From assembly GCA_011033025.1 (NCBI GenBank), contig WFMF01000061.1, positions 186,001 to 250,000 of the forward strand: a stretch of 64,000 nucleotides of DNA. Direction: 5' to 3'. Position 1 is the stretch's first letter. Each line of letters begins with the position of its first letter. A program made the position numbers and the translations under genes. Positions 1 through 10,900 of this stretch are shown here, one piece after another. This DNA comes from Beroe forskalii (taxonomy: Eukaryota; Ctenophora; Nuda; Beroida; Beroidae). The notes beneath the pieces were generated by a model. It ran no database searches. It saw only the letters and a list, made by a program, of their open reading frames with translations, and was not told the DNA's origin.

Positions 1-133
1 TGGTTCCTGAAGTTCCTGATGTCAAAGATAAACGATAATATGGCTGTCGAATAGGCATATCATCAACTCGAATAGACAATTATAAGAATCAGTGTATACC
101 TTCTTTGTTTTTTCCATGCCCTCTTGCTAGGAA

Positions 134-286
134 ACGACCGGTTAACCGAACCGAAACGAAAGAAATACCGGTTCTGTTTTCGCCAATTGAAACAAACCGT
201 AACCGAATATTTTGATTTCGCAATTAACCGTTTGGTGAAATCGGTCGGTTAACCGAACCGTAACCGAAACCGAAATAACCGGTCGT
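134..286. mobile_element. Small AACCG-rich element with short terminal inverted repeats
   Basis: The two ends carry the 11-bp inverted repeat ACGACCGGTTA (134-144 and, reversed, 276-286). The interior repeats GGTTAACCGAACCG and related AACCG words in direct orientation near both ends. Size and structure fit a MITE-like non-autonomous DNA element. I could not define a target-site duplication. Confidence 0.45.
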
Positions 287-3215
287 CTCACATTTATTTA
301 TAAAATTTGTCTTTTCTTCCAGAACAATAATGATATGGTGACCATTTTTGTTCTGCCTTTTTGGCTATTTAGATGGTGGGTGTACCTTTCATTTAAATGA
401 AAGCTCTAAAACACTGTGACACTTAGCACTACCATGTGCTGGTGTGTGTGTTCATGAGTGTCTTCAAGCCACGGCTGAACGGGAACACTGCTCATGATTG
501 GAGCATTATATATTGGAGCTCAGATCGATAACCTGCCCTTTAATTAATCTAAGGGTGATACTTGACATGGGGCTCCTCAGCTTTTATACGCTCATCCTGA
601 CGTTTGTAAAAGAGACCTTGTCACGGCCCGCTCTGTACATATGGAGACAATAACTTTGCAGGAACCCACCTTAACTATGATAATAACTTTGCAGCCCTGA
701 CACCCTACTAGTGATAGCTATTTCACTGATTGGGTCATCACCCCTTCCAATCCAATAATAAAATGCGCAGCTTTTTACTGATCATCACATATATAGTTAT
801 ATATGTTCCCTGCCGTTGACCTGGACCAGCAGTACTCCGGTCACGTGATACGTGTTTTATAATGTCCTAAACTTGTCAGTCTCATCACAGGAGGAAGATA
901 TCCGGATATAACCGGGGGTTAATAAGTTAATAAGACTCCCCTGGTCACATTGTCATATGTTTAGTGACAAACTAACTGGCAGTTTTACTCGTAAAAATGG
1001 AAAACTCATCTTTGTTGATCATGATGTTGCTAACAGGCTCAAACACCAGTAATAGACCAGTTTAATCCTTTATCGAGCACCAGTTGTGGCACCAATGTGG
1101 GTATGTGGTGCGGCACTACATGCCCACATGGTAACACGTACGCGTTTGCTAGCACCACCACCATTGGTTACTGATAGGTTCATCAAATAACATGCACTCG
1201 GAGTATTTATGAAAACAGTTTGCAAGTTACTGTGACAATGGAGATCACGATATGTCCGCCACGTTTTATTATCGAATGTAATAATAATATCTTTGACCCT
1301 TTGACGTCGACAGCCATCCTTTCAGTACTCCAAATTACTCCAATATATTTATTATAAGTGGGTAGATCACGAACTCACGCTAGGATTCTGTTACCAGCTC
1401 TGTCACCAGTCACATTCACACTTCCAAAGTTCCAACGTCAGACGATACACATTTCCACACTCTATTAACAACGGTCCCGTAAGATACAATGAAGTAGCCC
1501 CTTTCACGCCACTTGTTTTCCATTTTAAGTCCTGATTATGCTGTCATAATCACCAGCAGTAAATATCCACTGTATGGTTCTTCTTCAATATATAATATTA
1601 AATATAGTTGTATCTGTAGAAACACATTAACAGTAAGTAGCTTCATTGATAAATATAGATGCCTAAGTGGGACAGTGAGTGAGCATACCCTCAATATTCT
1701 GTAATATTAGTGACTGTAGATCTATGTTATATATTAGGACCCCTTGTTTTTACAAGCTGAGTAACAGGGACCAAATGATGGTGAGGAGACCCTTCTCAGC
1801 TCCTACTTACTTCGGTACGTTGCTTGACACACACACAACTACACTAAACGTCATTAAATTGTCAGCTGATAGAGAGTTGTGTGGACACGTTCTCTGATCC
1901 CGTGGGTTACCTTGGCAACCAATCACCGATCCCATCCTAGTCACGTGGCACGTGACAACCAATGGGGCACGTCTACCCTTAGGAAACAACCTGCAAATAT
2001 AAACAAAAAGTATTTAGAGATAATTTGCTTGTGCTCTTATCCAACACTCACATATAACGTACTCACCATGTCACATGGGTGATGTGGACTGATGTCTTTA
2101 GTAAATGGCAGGACAGGGGTAAGCTGTACCCCCATGACCAGTAAAATAATACTGATGTTATATTTACTTGGTAATCACAGGGAGAAGCTGGGCGCTCCAG
2201 CATTGCTTTTTTCAATAATAGATAGCTTATATATTATTAAAATGTCAAACATTGAACAGTATCATCACAATCAGTTATATAGATTTTTATTAAAAACATA
2301 TCCTTGCGGTGCAATATGGGAGGGAGTAAGGTGTGAGTTTGTCTTAGAAGAATTATGAGGTTCGTTAGAAATTTTGATTTTCTCTCTGTCTCACGTGAGG
2401 CTGATGAGATGTGAGTGATGCACGGAAGAATTTTTTGACTGGATTATAGTTGTAAATGTTTTTAATCGAATATTGATAAATGAAACGAATTATGCTAAAG
2501 ATAGAATCTAAAAAGTGATAATAAAGTAATAATATAATACCTTCCGCCTGTTTCTCAATAATAAGAAACCTTTTTCCATCGCCTTTCACCTATTTCAACC
2601 TTCAACTGAACACAAGAGCCTAATGTTAGGTCTGCTACTAAAGTGCTAAATCAGTACAGTAGGTAGTTAATTTTAAGAGAATGAGATCACCATCCTCGCA
2701 TTCGATTGGTTGGTAAGTCAGGGGGTTCACAATGACGAAACACAAAACGATTGATAACATTTGAGGAAGTCTGATTTTGGGTTAAGCCTCATATTGAGAT
2801 ATTATCATAGCACCCGATTACCTTTTAATCGATTATATCAGCAGTTAGCCTGTTAATAATAGTAGCCACCATTATCGAAAAGGTCAGATTATTAAAGTAT
2901 CAACCATTTAAATCGCCCCGATTATAATACCAAAGACCGATAACTTGTTAACTTCCGTCTTCATGAGATGATAAGTTTGTGGTGTAGTGCTTGCCGACAA
3001 TTACTATAATATCGTGAATAGAAATATAGTTTTTATCACTAATATTATAATCACTGATACCAGCGATGGCTAGACAAGTATCATATGATCCCCCTGTGAC
3101 CCACTCAGAATTGTCGAAGAAGTGTCTGATTCTCTGAGAGTCTGATGAGGAATGAATTACTGATTTTTGTTATCACGCGTAGGCGATGCAAATATATGAA
3201 CTATGAACATTGAAC

Positions 3216-3372
3216 AATAATTCCGGGGATCGAAATTCGGGAATACGAACTTTGGGGATTTTTGGGAAAATGACGCATATTAACGTATGATGATGACACC
3301 ATTTTAAAATTTTGTGGGGAACGAAAATATGGGGATTTTTCGAAAAATCGCCAAATTTCGTACCTTATAAAT
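3216..3372 (+). repeat. Dispersed ~155-bp repeat, copy 1
   Basis: This stretch matches the reverse complement of 55803-55945 over most of its length. Shared words include AACGTATGATGATGAC and GGGGAACGAAAATATGGG. It is rich in GGGGATTTT/TGGGGA motifs and ends at a TACCTTATA sequence in both copies. A related GGCGATGCAAAT word flanks it at 3182 and 3389. This is probably a short interspersed or MITE-type repeat; no coding potential is visible. Confidence 0.6.
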
Positions 3373-4166
3373 TTGTCTCGTAAGGTAGGCGATGCAAATC
3401 TATATTGCGGTGTTCAATGCAGATTTAATTGGAGAATAACCATTACTGGCGCCACTAAACTTCTTAAGTTCGATAATTATTGTGAATCGATTGAATTCAG
3501 TTAATTCAGTGTCGGTATTTTTAGGAGAGAGAGAGCATATTTAGTTCTTTGAACATATTTTGACTAAGATATTAAGCGTGATTCGTGAAGCGACACGTCA
3601 TTCTGCTGCATTTGGTATGTCTGCGTTTTAACCGTCTTTCAACGTCACCTTTTAAAAGAGTAGATGTTCTGTCAATATGAAATATAGTAACAATTTCCCT
3701 AAAGTGTCTATCCGTACGCTGCCAATATATCCCATTCTGTTCCGCCCTCTTTAGACACCATCACCATCTGATATATCGCTACACCTTCCACCAGGAAATG
3801 ATACGGTCAGTACTTGAGCAGGAGAAATAGGTGAGACGATAATGGGGGAGGCGGTTATCTAGCCAAATATTATGGGGGGTTACCGGGTTTATATATTGGG
3901 GTGGTTAATCCTGTCACCCCCGGGTTTATTAACCCCGACACAACGTTTTACAAAAGCCGGGGTATATATAAGCCCGGGCGAGGGGGGAGCAGCGTATTGC
4001 AACAACAGTGTCGCGACACTCTGTGTTTTTTGTGGTTTTTCAATCTTTCTTCTTCTTCTTCTTAATGGATTCTTCCCATAATCTTGTGAGTTTCTTAATT
4101 TTAAAGTACCATGATAATTATGATAAGGCTCATTTCTCCGTTGAAATTTAAGAAGGGCTTAGACTG

Positions 4167-4245
4167 AACTTAAGTTCATGGATTAATAGTCAGGAACTTA
4201 AGTTCATGGATTAATGGTCAGGAACTTAAGTTCATGGATTATTGC
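4167..4245 (+). repeat. Triplicated ~29-bp tandem repeat
   Basis: Three successive units are built around ACTTAAGTTCATGGATTA with minor differences between units. It lies about 550 bp upstream of the first homeobox exon. No function can be inferred. Confidence 0.7.
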
Positions 4246-4794
4246 TCTAGAACATAATAGTATGTGTAATGTGGTTCATTACAATGACTTGCGACATCCT
4301 CATGCATCCTCTCTATCCCTGGTTAAAAGGCATGGAAATATTCTGAGAAAAACCAGGAATTCTAATCAAACTGCAGACTTGGTCTGAGCAATATCTCTAC
4401 TGGTATTTAATATTTAATGTGCGGCGGAAGCATGAGCTAATGTTCCGGCCATTGATTGTCCCCTCAATATAACCACGTTAATATATTTATCGTAAGAGAA
4501 CCATTTCTCCGGGAAACACTCACAATATGTTACCATGTCAGTTGCGTCTGGGATGTCAAGTTAAGTCAGGTCACGTCCACATTAGTCAATGAATATCTGT
4601 CAATATTGCTACGTTTATTTGTCAGCTTGGCATCTGACGTTTCTCCGGGCCAATAGGGAGCTCCCTTCTCTTGCCACCGAGCCGGTTTTAGCCAATGACA
4701 GGCCGCCGTTAGGGTTGGTGATGTCCATATATTTAATATTTTGATGGAACATTAGCTGAAGTAGCGATGCATTATTCATTGGACTTTATTTCAG

Positions 4795-4965
4795 CTCCCC
4801 CCGGCTGCTCACCTCCCAGGCCAGAGCATGGACATGCAGTACAAATACGAGCAGCTGAGCAAGTACGCGTGGAACCCCACCCCCAAGAAGAGTCCTTCCA
4901 GGAGGGGTATCCTGCCCAAGGCGGCCACTGAGCAGATGAAGGACTGGCTCTTCAAACATCTCGGG
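4795..4965 (+). CDS. Pknox: Homeobox exon A: N-terminal arm, helix 1 and TALE loop start
   Basis: The exon is preceded by a TTTATTTCAG acceptor and followed by a GTAAGA donor, 171 nt with phase 0 at both ends. It encodes 57 residues ending [10 protein letters not shown], which is homeodomain helix 1 and the beginning of the TALE extension. The frame is open back to the acceptor, so the internal ATG at 4828 need not be the start. The GC-rich codon usage contrasts with the AT-rich flanking introns. Confidence 0.88.
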
Positions 4966-7900
4966 GTAAGAGTCTGGGGAGGCTCAGGGTGGTGTTATAA
5001 TGTGGGATTTAAATTAAGTTGATTTTAGTTTTAAACTTTATGCAACACTACTTTATGCAATCAAATTTGAGCAGGTCGAGTAAAAAGCAATGAATGATTT
5101 TAATCAAGTTGATTACCGATTTAAAAGGTACTTGAACCGTCGAACAGTTTTTGTACTAAATTTTACAAAACAGAGTGCTAAAACTTTTTGTTATTACTAA
5201 AGCTGGTTAGTTGTCCTTTAAGTTTATCATCGTATCGACCAAAATTTATTCATTTTTCTAAAATTTACTCTTTTCAGCACCCGTACCCGTCAGAAGATGA
5301 GAAGCGTAAGATTGCACAACAGACCGGACTCACAATCCTCCAAGTTAATAACTGGTAAGAATATTATTTCTGCAAGATCCGGCAAGATATATACAATTTC
5401 TAATGTGTGCAAGATCATCATTTGCGTCGAAATTTAGCACCTAGCGTTCAAAACACCCATGCTAAGGACTGCTGTATGAATTATTCAATAAGTGAATAAG
5501 TTTTCTCGGTCAGAAAGCATTGATACGTCATTGTTGTCCGAGAAAATATTCTTCTCGTGTCGTGCGATCATCATATTGTATTATTGAAGTCGTGACATAC
5601 AAAAGCAGCTTTAAAAGCAATGGTGATTATTCAAAAACATACGTTTGGCAAATAAGGTGTTTTTGTCATGATATATCAATTTTTATCGCGAGATTTTAAA
5701 ATATTGTGTTCACGAAGAATCAGAATATGCTGATACTGTGACCAATCCAGTCCTTCGAAGAAACATAGTTGTGTGTCCATTCTAACAAAACAACATATCA
5801 AATAAGAAGAAGTTTATGTTCTGATTCACGCAGATCAATTGTCCGCACCAAATGCTTTCCCTCACTACTTACTGACATATTGACAGTTTTAATTTCGACA
5901 TTGGTAGAATGCATAATTCATAATGCATAATGGAGGTATTTTAACAGCTGTCATATAGTGTGTGCATTGAATGGAATTCACAGTGTGTAGTGATATAGTG
6001 ACATTTGTACCAAACACTGTAAAATGCGGTGAGGTGTATGACATTAATTGGGAATGTTGAGACAGCCCTGAGGTCGTTTCAAAACTCTGCTGCTGCTGTC
6101 ACAGTACAGCTTCTCCAAATCGACACCAATGATAATCTTCTGACATCATCGGCCGGAAAATTCACGATTGTTTTCATCTCACCAGCCCCGTACTATCCTC
6201 ACAGATCTTCCATTTCTCGTAGCTCCTGAGTAATGGTTTTCCAGCCAGTACCTTCTGGGGGTCCATTCCGAAGCAGAACTAGATTCAAAAACCGAATAAG
6301 AAAGTTGATTGCAAATTTACACCACAATTTTGACTTGAGTTCGTTTTTGACTTAAGTCCGTTTCGGTAAGGACCCCTGTTTCTCTTCTGACTCCTGGTTC
6401 TCTCCTGAGAACCAGGAGTCAGAAGACAACTGGACAACTGGACACTGGTCCACCTGAATGCTTCCTTTACCCTCACTGCTGAGACACATTAAATAAGTGG
6501 TGTGCAGGCTGTTCATTACTCTCAATGAAGGAGACAATCGTCGAAACATTAGATAAGCCTGATAATGTGCAGGTAATTAAGGCTGATTAGGGTAGGGTGG
6601 TGCTGGTGAAGTATAGGCGCTGTGACCTAGTCAATAGAACACCTTGTGTCCTTGTAATGACATCACTAGGGGGTATCTACTGTTCAGGCAGGGAGTTGAG
6701 GAGGCTTTGGTAGCGTGTCAGGGCTACCCCCTGCCCCTCGTCCCTAAAGACGTCCTGTTATCACTTCCCCACCGGCATCTTTCATCCTTACTTCATGCCT
6801 TGACCCAGTCACCCGGACTTTCCCAAATTAAATCAGTGTCATTGTTTTAAACGAATTCAGTAACTGTAGACTTTTCAATATAAATTACGGGTTATAAAGG
6901 TAATAAGTGGTGTTCTCTTTTCATGTGAACGGTCACACAATATAAGGGCAACATTAATATAAGGGTAACATTATAACAATCACCCGTCTTCAAATATGTG
7001 GTGTTTTGTCAATATATAATTCCATGGAGTGATAACACTACTAATTGTGTGATGATAACAACTCATGATTAGTTAGTCCTCGCTCAAATATACTTTAAAA
7101 TCATGGTTCGGTAATAATTTGATTTTTGACTCTCTCTCGGCAACGCGATAAGGACAGCTCGTTAAATTAAATGTGGAAAATATGCCGGAATATATTTCAC
7201 AAAACCTGAAGTGCCACCCTCTTTTTTTAATGTGACACGTGCGTTCCAGGGCTGCGTTTTAATTTGTTTCCATGGATATTAGTAACAGAGTCGAGTGTCT
7301 AGAGGGGCTTGTTAGCACTGCCAACTGAATGACTGGCACAACAGGGCATCATATTATGGGGGTCTTATCATCCACATATTGGCTATTCATGAATAGCCAA
7401 TTATTATCGTAGGTGCTGAACACAAACGTTTCTGTTATCACCAAGCTTCGAATATTATTAACTTATCAATGTTTTTCATAATTATGATTTACGGAACTGA
7501 TTCATTAAACAAATGATGGAGAAATAAATTATTCATGGCCTATCATGACTTGCATTGACGTGAAGAAATAAAAAAGTAAAAACTAAGATACCAAGCTCAT
7601 AAAACTCCTAACAACCATTTCCAGGTTTATAAACGCGCGGCGGCGTATCCTGCAGCCGATGATGAACGAGGCTGCGGCGCAGAACCGCGGCGGCAGCGGC
7701 GGAAATGGCGGCGGCGGCATCAGGAACGCGCCGAACAAGAGGATAAAACTGAACCTGCCAACTCGGAGGGAAGAACACTGCTGGAGCAAGTCCCCGACCA
7801 ACTCTCCTACCACACCGGTAAGAGGGGGTTTGGAGTCTGTTTAATGTCTCCAACTGTGTCTGTTCACTGGATCTCCAACTGTGTCTGTTCACTGTCTGCA

Positions 7901-10900
7901 AGAGTGTCTGTTCAATGGGTCAAACTGAGTCTGTTCACTGTCTCTGTGTCTGTTCAATTGTTCAATGCCTCCAACTGTGTCTGTTCAATGTCTGAAACTG
8001 TGTCTGTTCAATGTCTGTACATCAATTCCCGTTATTAGACCTGTTTTGAATTCTATGCCTGTAGGTATTTGTTCAACTGTATATAATTTCTAGTGCCTGC
8101 TAGCAATTTTCAATGTTCAAACTTTCAAATTAGGTTTCTGATATAATTTAAATATTAATTTTCTGCCTGTTTAGAGTTACTTTGAAAAAGGTTAATCTCT
8201 ATTCACGGTCTCCTCACTACACTGTAATTGTATTGTTCGTTGCCAACAGGCAACGACCACTTAATACGAATTTTAAAATGTTTATTACTCAGTTGCCACG
8301 TACGAAATTCTCAAACAACTAATTCTTTCAAAACAATGGAGGTTTTTTCGTTCTTCTTTGCATTGAAGGGAATCAATATGTGTAGTGATATAGTGACATT
8401 GTACCAAACACTGTAAAATGCGGTGAGGTGTATGACATTAATTGGGAATGTTGAGACAGCCCTGAGGTCGTTTCAAAACTCTGCTGCTCATGTCACACTG
8501 CAGCCTCTCTAAATCGACAGCAATGAGAATCTTCTGACATCATCGGCCGGAAAATTCACGATTCTTTTCATCTCACCAGCTCCACGCTATCTTCAAATAT
8601 CTTCCATTTTCCGAAGCTCCCAAGTACTGTTTTTCCTGGGTGATCATCCTTCTCCAGTCGAGTACCTTCTGGGGGGCATTCCAAAGCAAAAATATATTCA
8701 CAAAATACTTAAAGAGTAAGTTGCAAATTTACACCACAATTTGATATAAGTCCGTTTTTGACTCATGTCCGTTTTCGGAAAAGAATCCCGGATTCTCTTG
8801 ACTGTTGCTTCTCTCCTGAGTACCATCTGGTTCTCTCCTGACCACTGGACACTGGTCCACCTGAATGCTTCCTTCACCCTCACTGCTGAGACACATTAAA
8901 TAAGTGGTGTGCAGGCTGTTCTTTACTCCAATGAAGGAGACAATCGTCGAAACATTAGATAAGCCTGATAATGTGCAAGTAATTAAGGCTGATTAGGGTA
9001 GGTTGGTGCTGGTGAAGTACAGGCGCTGTGACCTGGTCAATAGAACACCTTGTTTCATGGTTATGACATCACTAACTGGTGTCTAGTTTTCAAGGAGGGA
9101 GTTGAGGAGGCTTTGGTAGCGTGTCAGGGCTACCCCCTGCCCCTCGTCCCTAAAGACGTCCTGTTATCACTTCCCCACCGGCATCTTTCATCCTTACTTC
9201 ATGCCTTGACCCAGTCACCCGGGCTTTCCCAAATTAAATCAGTGTCATTGTTTTAAACGAATTCAGTAACTGTAGACTTTTTAAGAGTAGTTATTGGTCG
9301 TGTAACAGAGTGGAGTGCCGAAGGCACGACACGATGTTACACGACCAATAACGCTCTTATTTTTCGCAATGCAGATAAGAGGGATCGATTGCCGTCAAAA
9401 AAGTTGACCTAAATGCATGCATTCATGCATTTTCATTCACGTGACTTTGTGCACCAATAGCAGCCCGCTACGGGCCTCCCCTGACCCTGTCTCGTGGCAT
9501 TTGAGCTTCTACTAGTGACTTCAATGCAGCTACATTACTGGCTGATATGTCTGTCACGTCAGTTCCGCGTGCTACGCATAATTCACTCTAGAACACGTGA
9601 CCCGGTCAGGTTGAATGGAGGAGAAAATACGAGATTTATTGAACGGCAAGCTCAGGAGGATCAGCTGCGGTATTTGTAATTGATAGGAAGTTAATGCAGT
9701 CACTTCAGAAATTTTTACGGATTGTGCGCTTGCTCTTCGCATTTGCTGTTGACTACTAATGTTTTAATCATTTTCTGCTCCGGAGTTCACAGATAGTATC
9801 AATCATGTGCGCTCAAGTACATTAACCGTATGATGGAAAAAAAACATGCTAATTACTAAAAAGGTAGTACCCGCGTCACGGCACAATCCATTTGTCTAAT
9901 GTTTATTGTAGCATTTCTGTTATCTACACCATTCGCAACGCCTATGATCGTATTCATGAATGAATGAAGTTCCAATTATTACGGCATAGGATAAGGAATT
10001 GGATTCTTTTTAAAGCAATCATTACGTGATTATACTTATTCTTAATTTCAATACGTTTTTCATAACCTGCCGACGAAAAATCCTAACTACCTATGACGCA
10101 ACTATGCTCTTCCCCTCTCGTGTGACATCCTGAATATTCATATTGGCCCGTATCCAAGTTTTTTACTCCATAGGTAATAGATACCATCATGTTTCACGTA
10201 CATGGGTGCAGTAACTTTTGCCTCGATATGAGCTCATTATTAGGTATCAAAGTAGCAAGTCAATAACATTCAACCGCCAATTTTTCGTGCGTGCATATTT
10301 GTAGATTTGCTATAGTAAGTTGGGAATCGGATTATTCTGATGGGGCAGGTCAAGTCATAGTCACGTGACATGGTCAGGTGACCGTGTCACGTGGTAGCAG
10401 CCTACCACAAGGTTCGTCACGTGGTCACCACGTGACCGCTAGGTGGCTACCACGTGACAGGCACGGCCAACAGAGCGAAAAATAATATAAATTACGGGTT
10501 ATAAAGGTAATAAGTGGTGTTCTCTTTTCATGTGAACGGTCACACAGTATAAGGGCAACCTTAGTATAAGGGTAACATTATAACAATATCACCCGTCTTG
10601 AAATATGTGGTGGTGTTTTGTCAATATATAATTCCATGGAGTGATAACACTACTAATTGTGTGATGATAACAACTCATGATTAGTTAGTCCTTGCTCAAA
10701 TATACTTTAAAATCATGGTTGGGTAATAATTTGATTTTTGACTCTCACTGCAATGAGATAAGGACAGCTCGTTAAATTAAATGTGGAAAATATGCCGGAA
10801 TATATTTCACAAAACCTGAAGTGCCACCCTCTTTTTTTAATGTAACACGTGCGTTCCAGGGCTGAGTTTTAATTTGTTTCCATGGATATTAGTAACAGAG

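Larger units (their letters stand above)
1..4794. other. Non-coding stretch upstream of the first homeobox exon
   Basis: No convincing exon is visible. The short open frames here are uncoupled to splice signals and resemble no family I know. The stretch is AT-rich and holds a small AACCG-rich inverted-repeat element (134-286), a ~155-bp dispersed repeat (3216-3372) and a triplicated ~29-bp repeat (4167-4245). It is probably an intron of the PKNOX-class gene, because that gene's N-terminal PBX-interaction exons are not in the window. It could also be intergenic if transcription starts close to the homeobox. Confidence 0.6.
5965..8335 (+). repeat. Segmental tandem duplication, copy 1 (contains homeobox exon C1)
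   Basis: This ~2.4-kb segment is repeated in the same orientation at 8363-11905. Both copies begin near a GCATTGAA..GGAAT word, share the TGTGTAGTGATATAGTGACA start and end at CAACTAATTCTTTCAAAA. Both contain the homeodomain exon, the ~17-bp CTGTGTCTGTTCA minisatellite just after it, and the same non-coding landmarks (for example the palindrome GGCTATTCATGAATAGCC). Intronic divergence includes indels, so the duplication is not an obvious recent assembly artefact. Confidence 0.85.

Noticed and set aside
9050..9256. Conserved ORF ([20 protein letters not shown]) present at 6644-6850 and 9050-9256 as a small gene
   Set aside because: Both belong to the segmental duplication; similarity is nucleotide-level carry-over. 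An exon-like stretch is possible, but the starts differ and flanking splice phases do not fit the homeobox gene.
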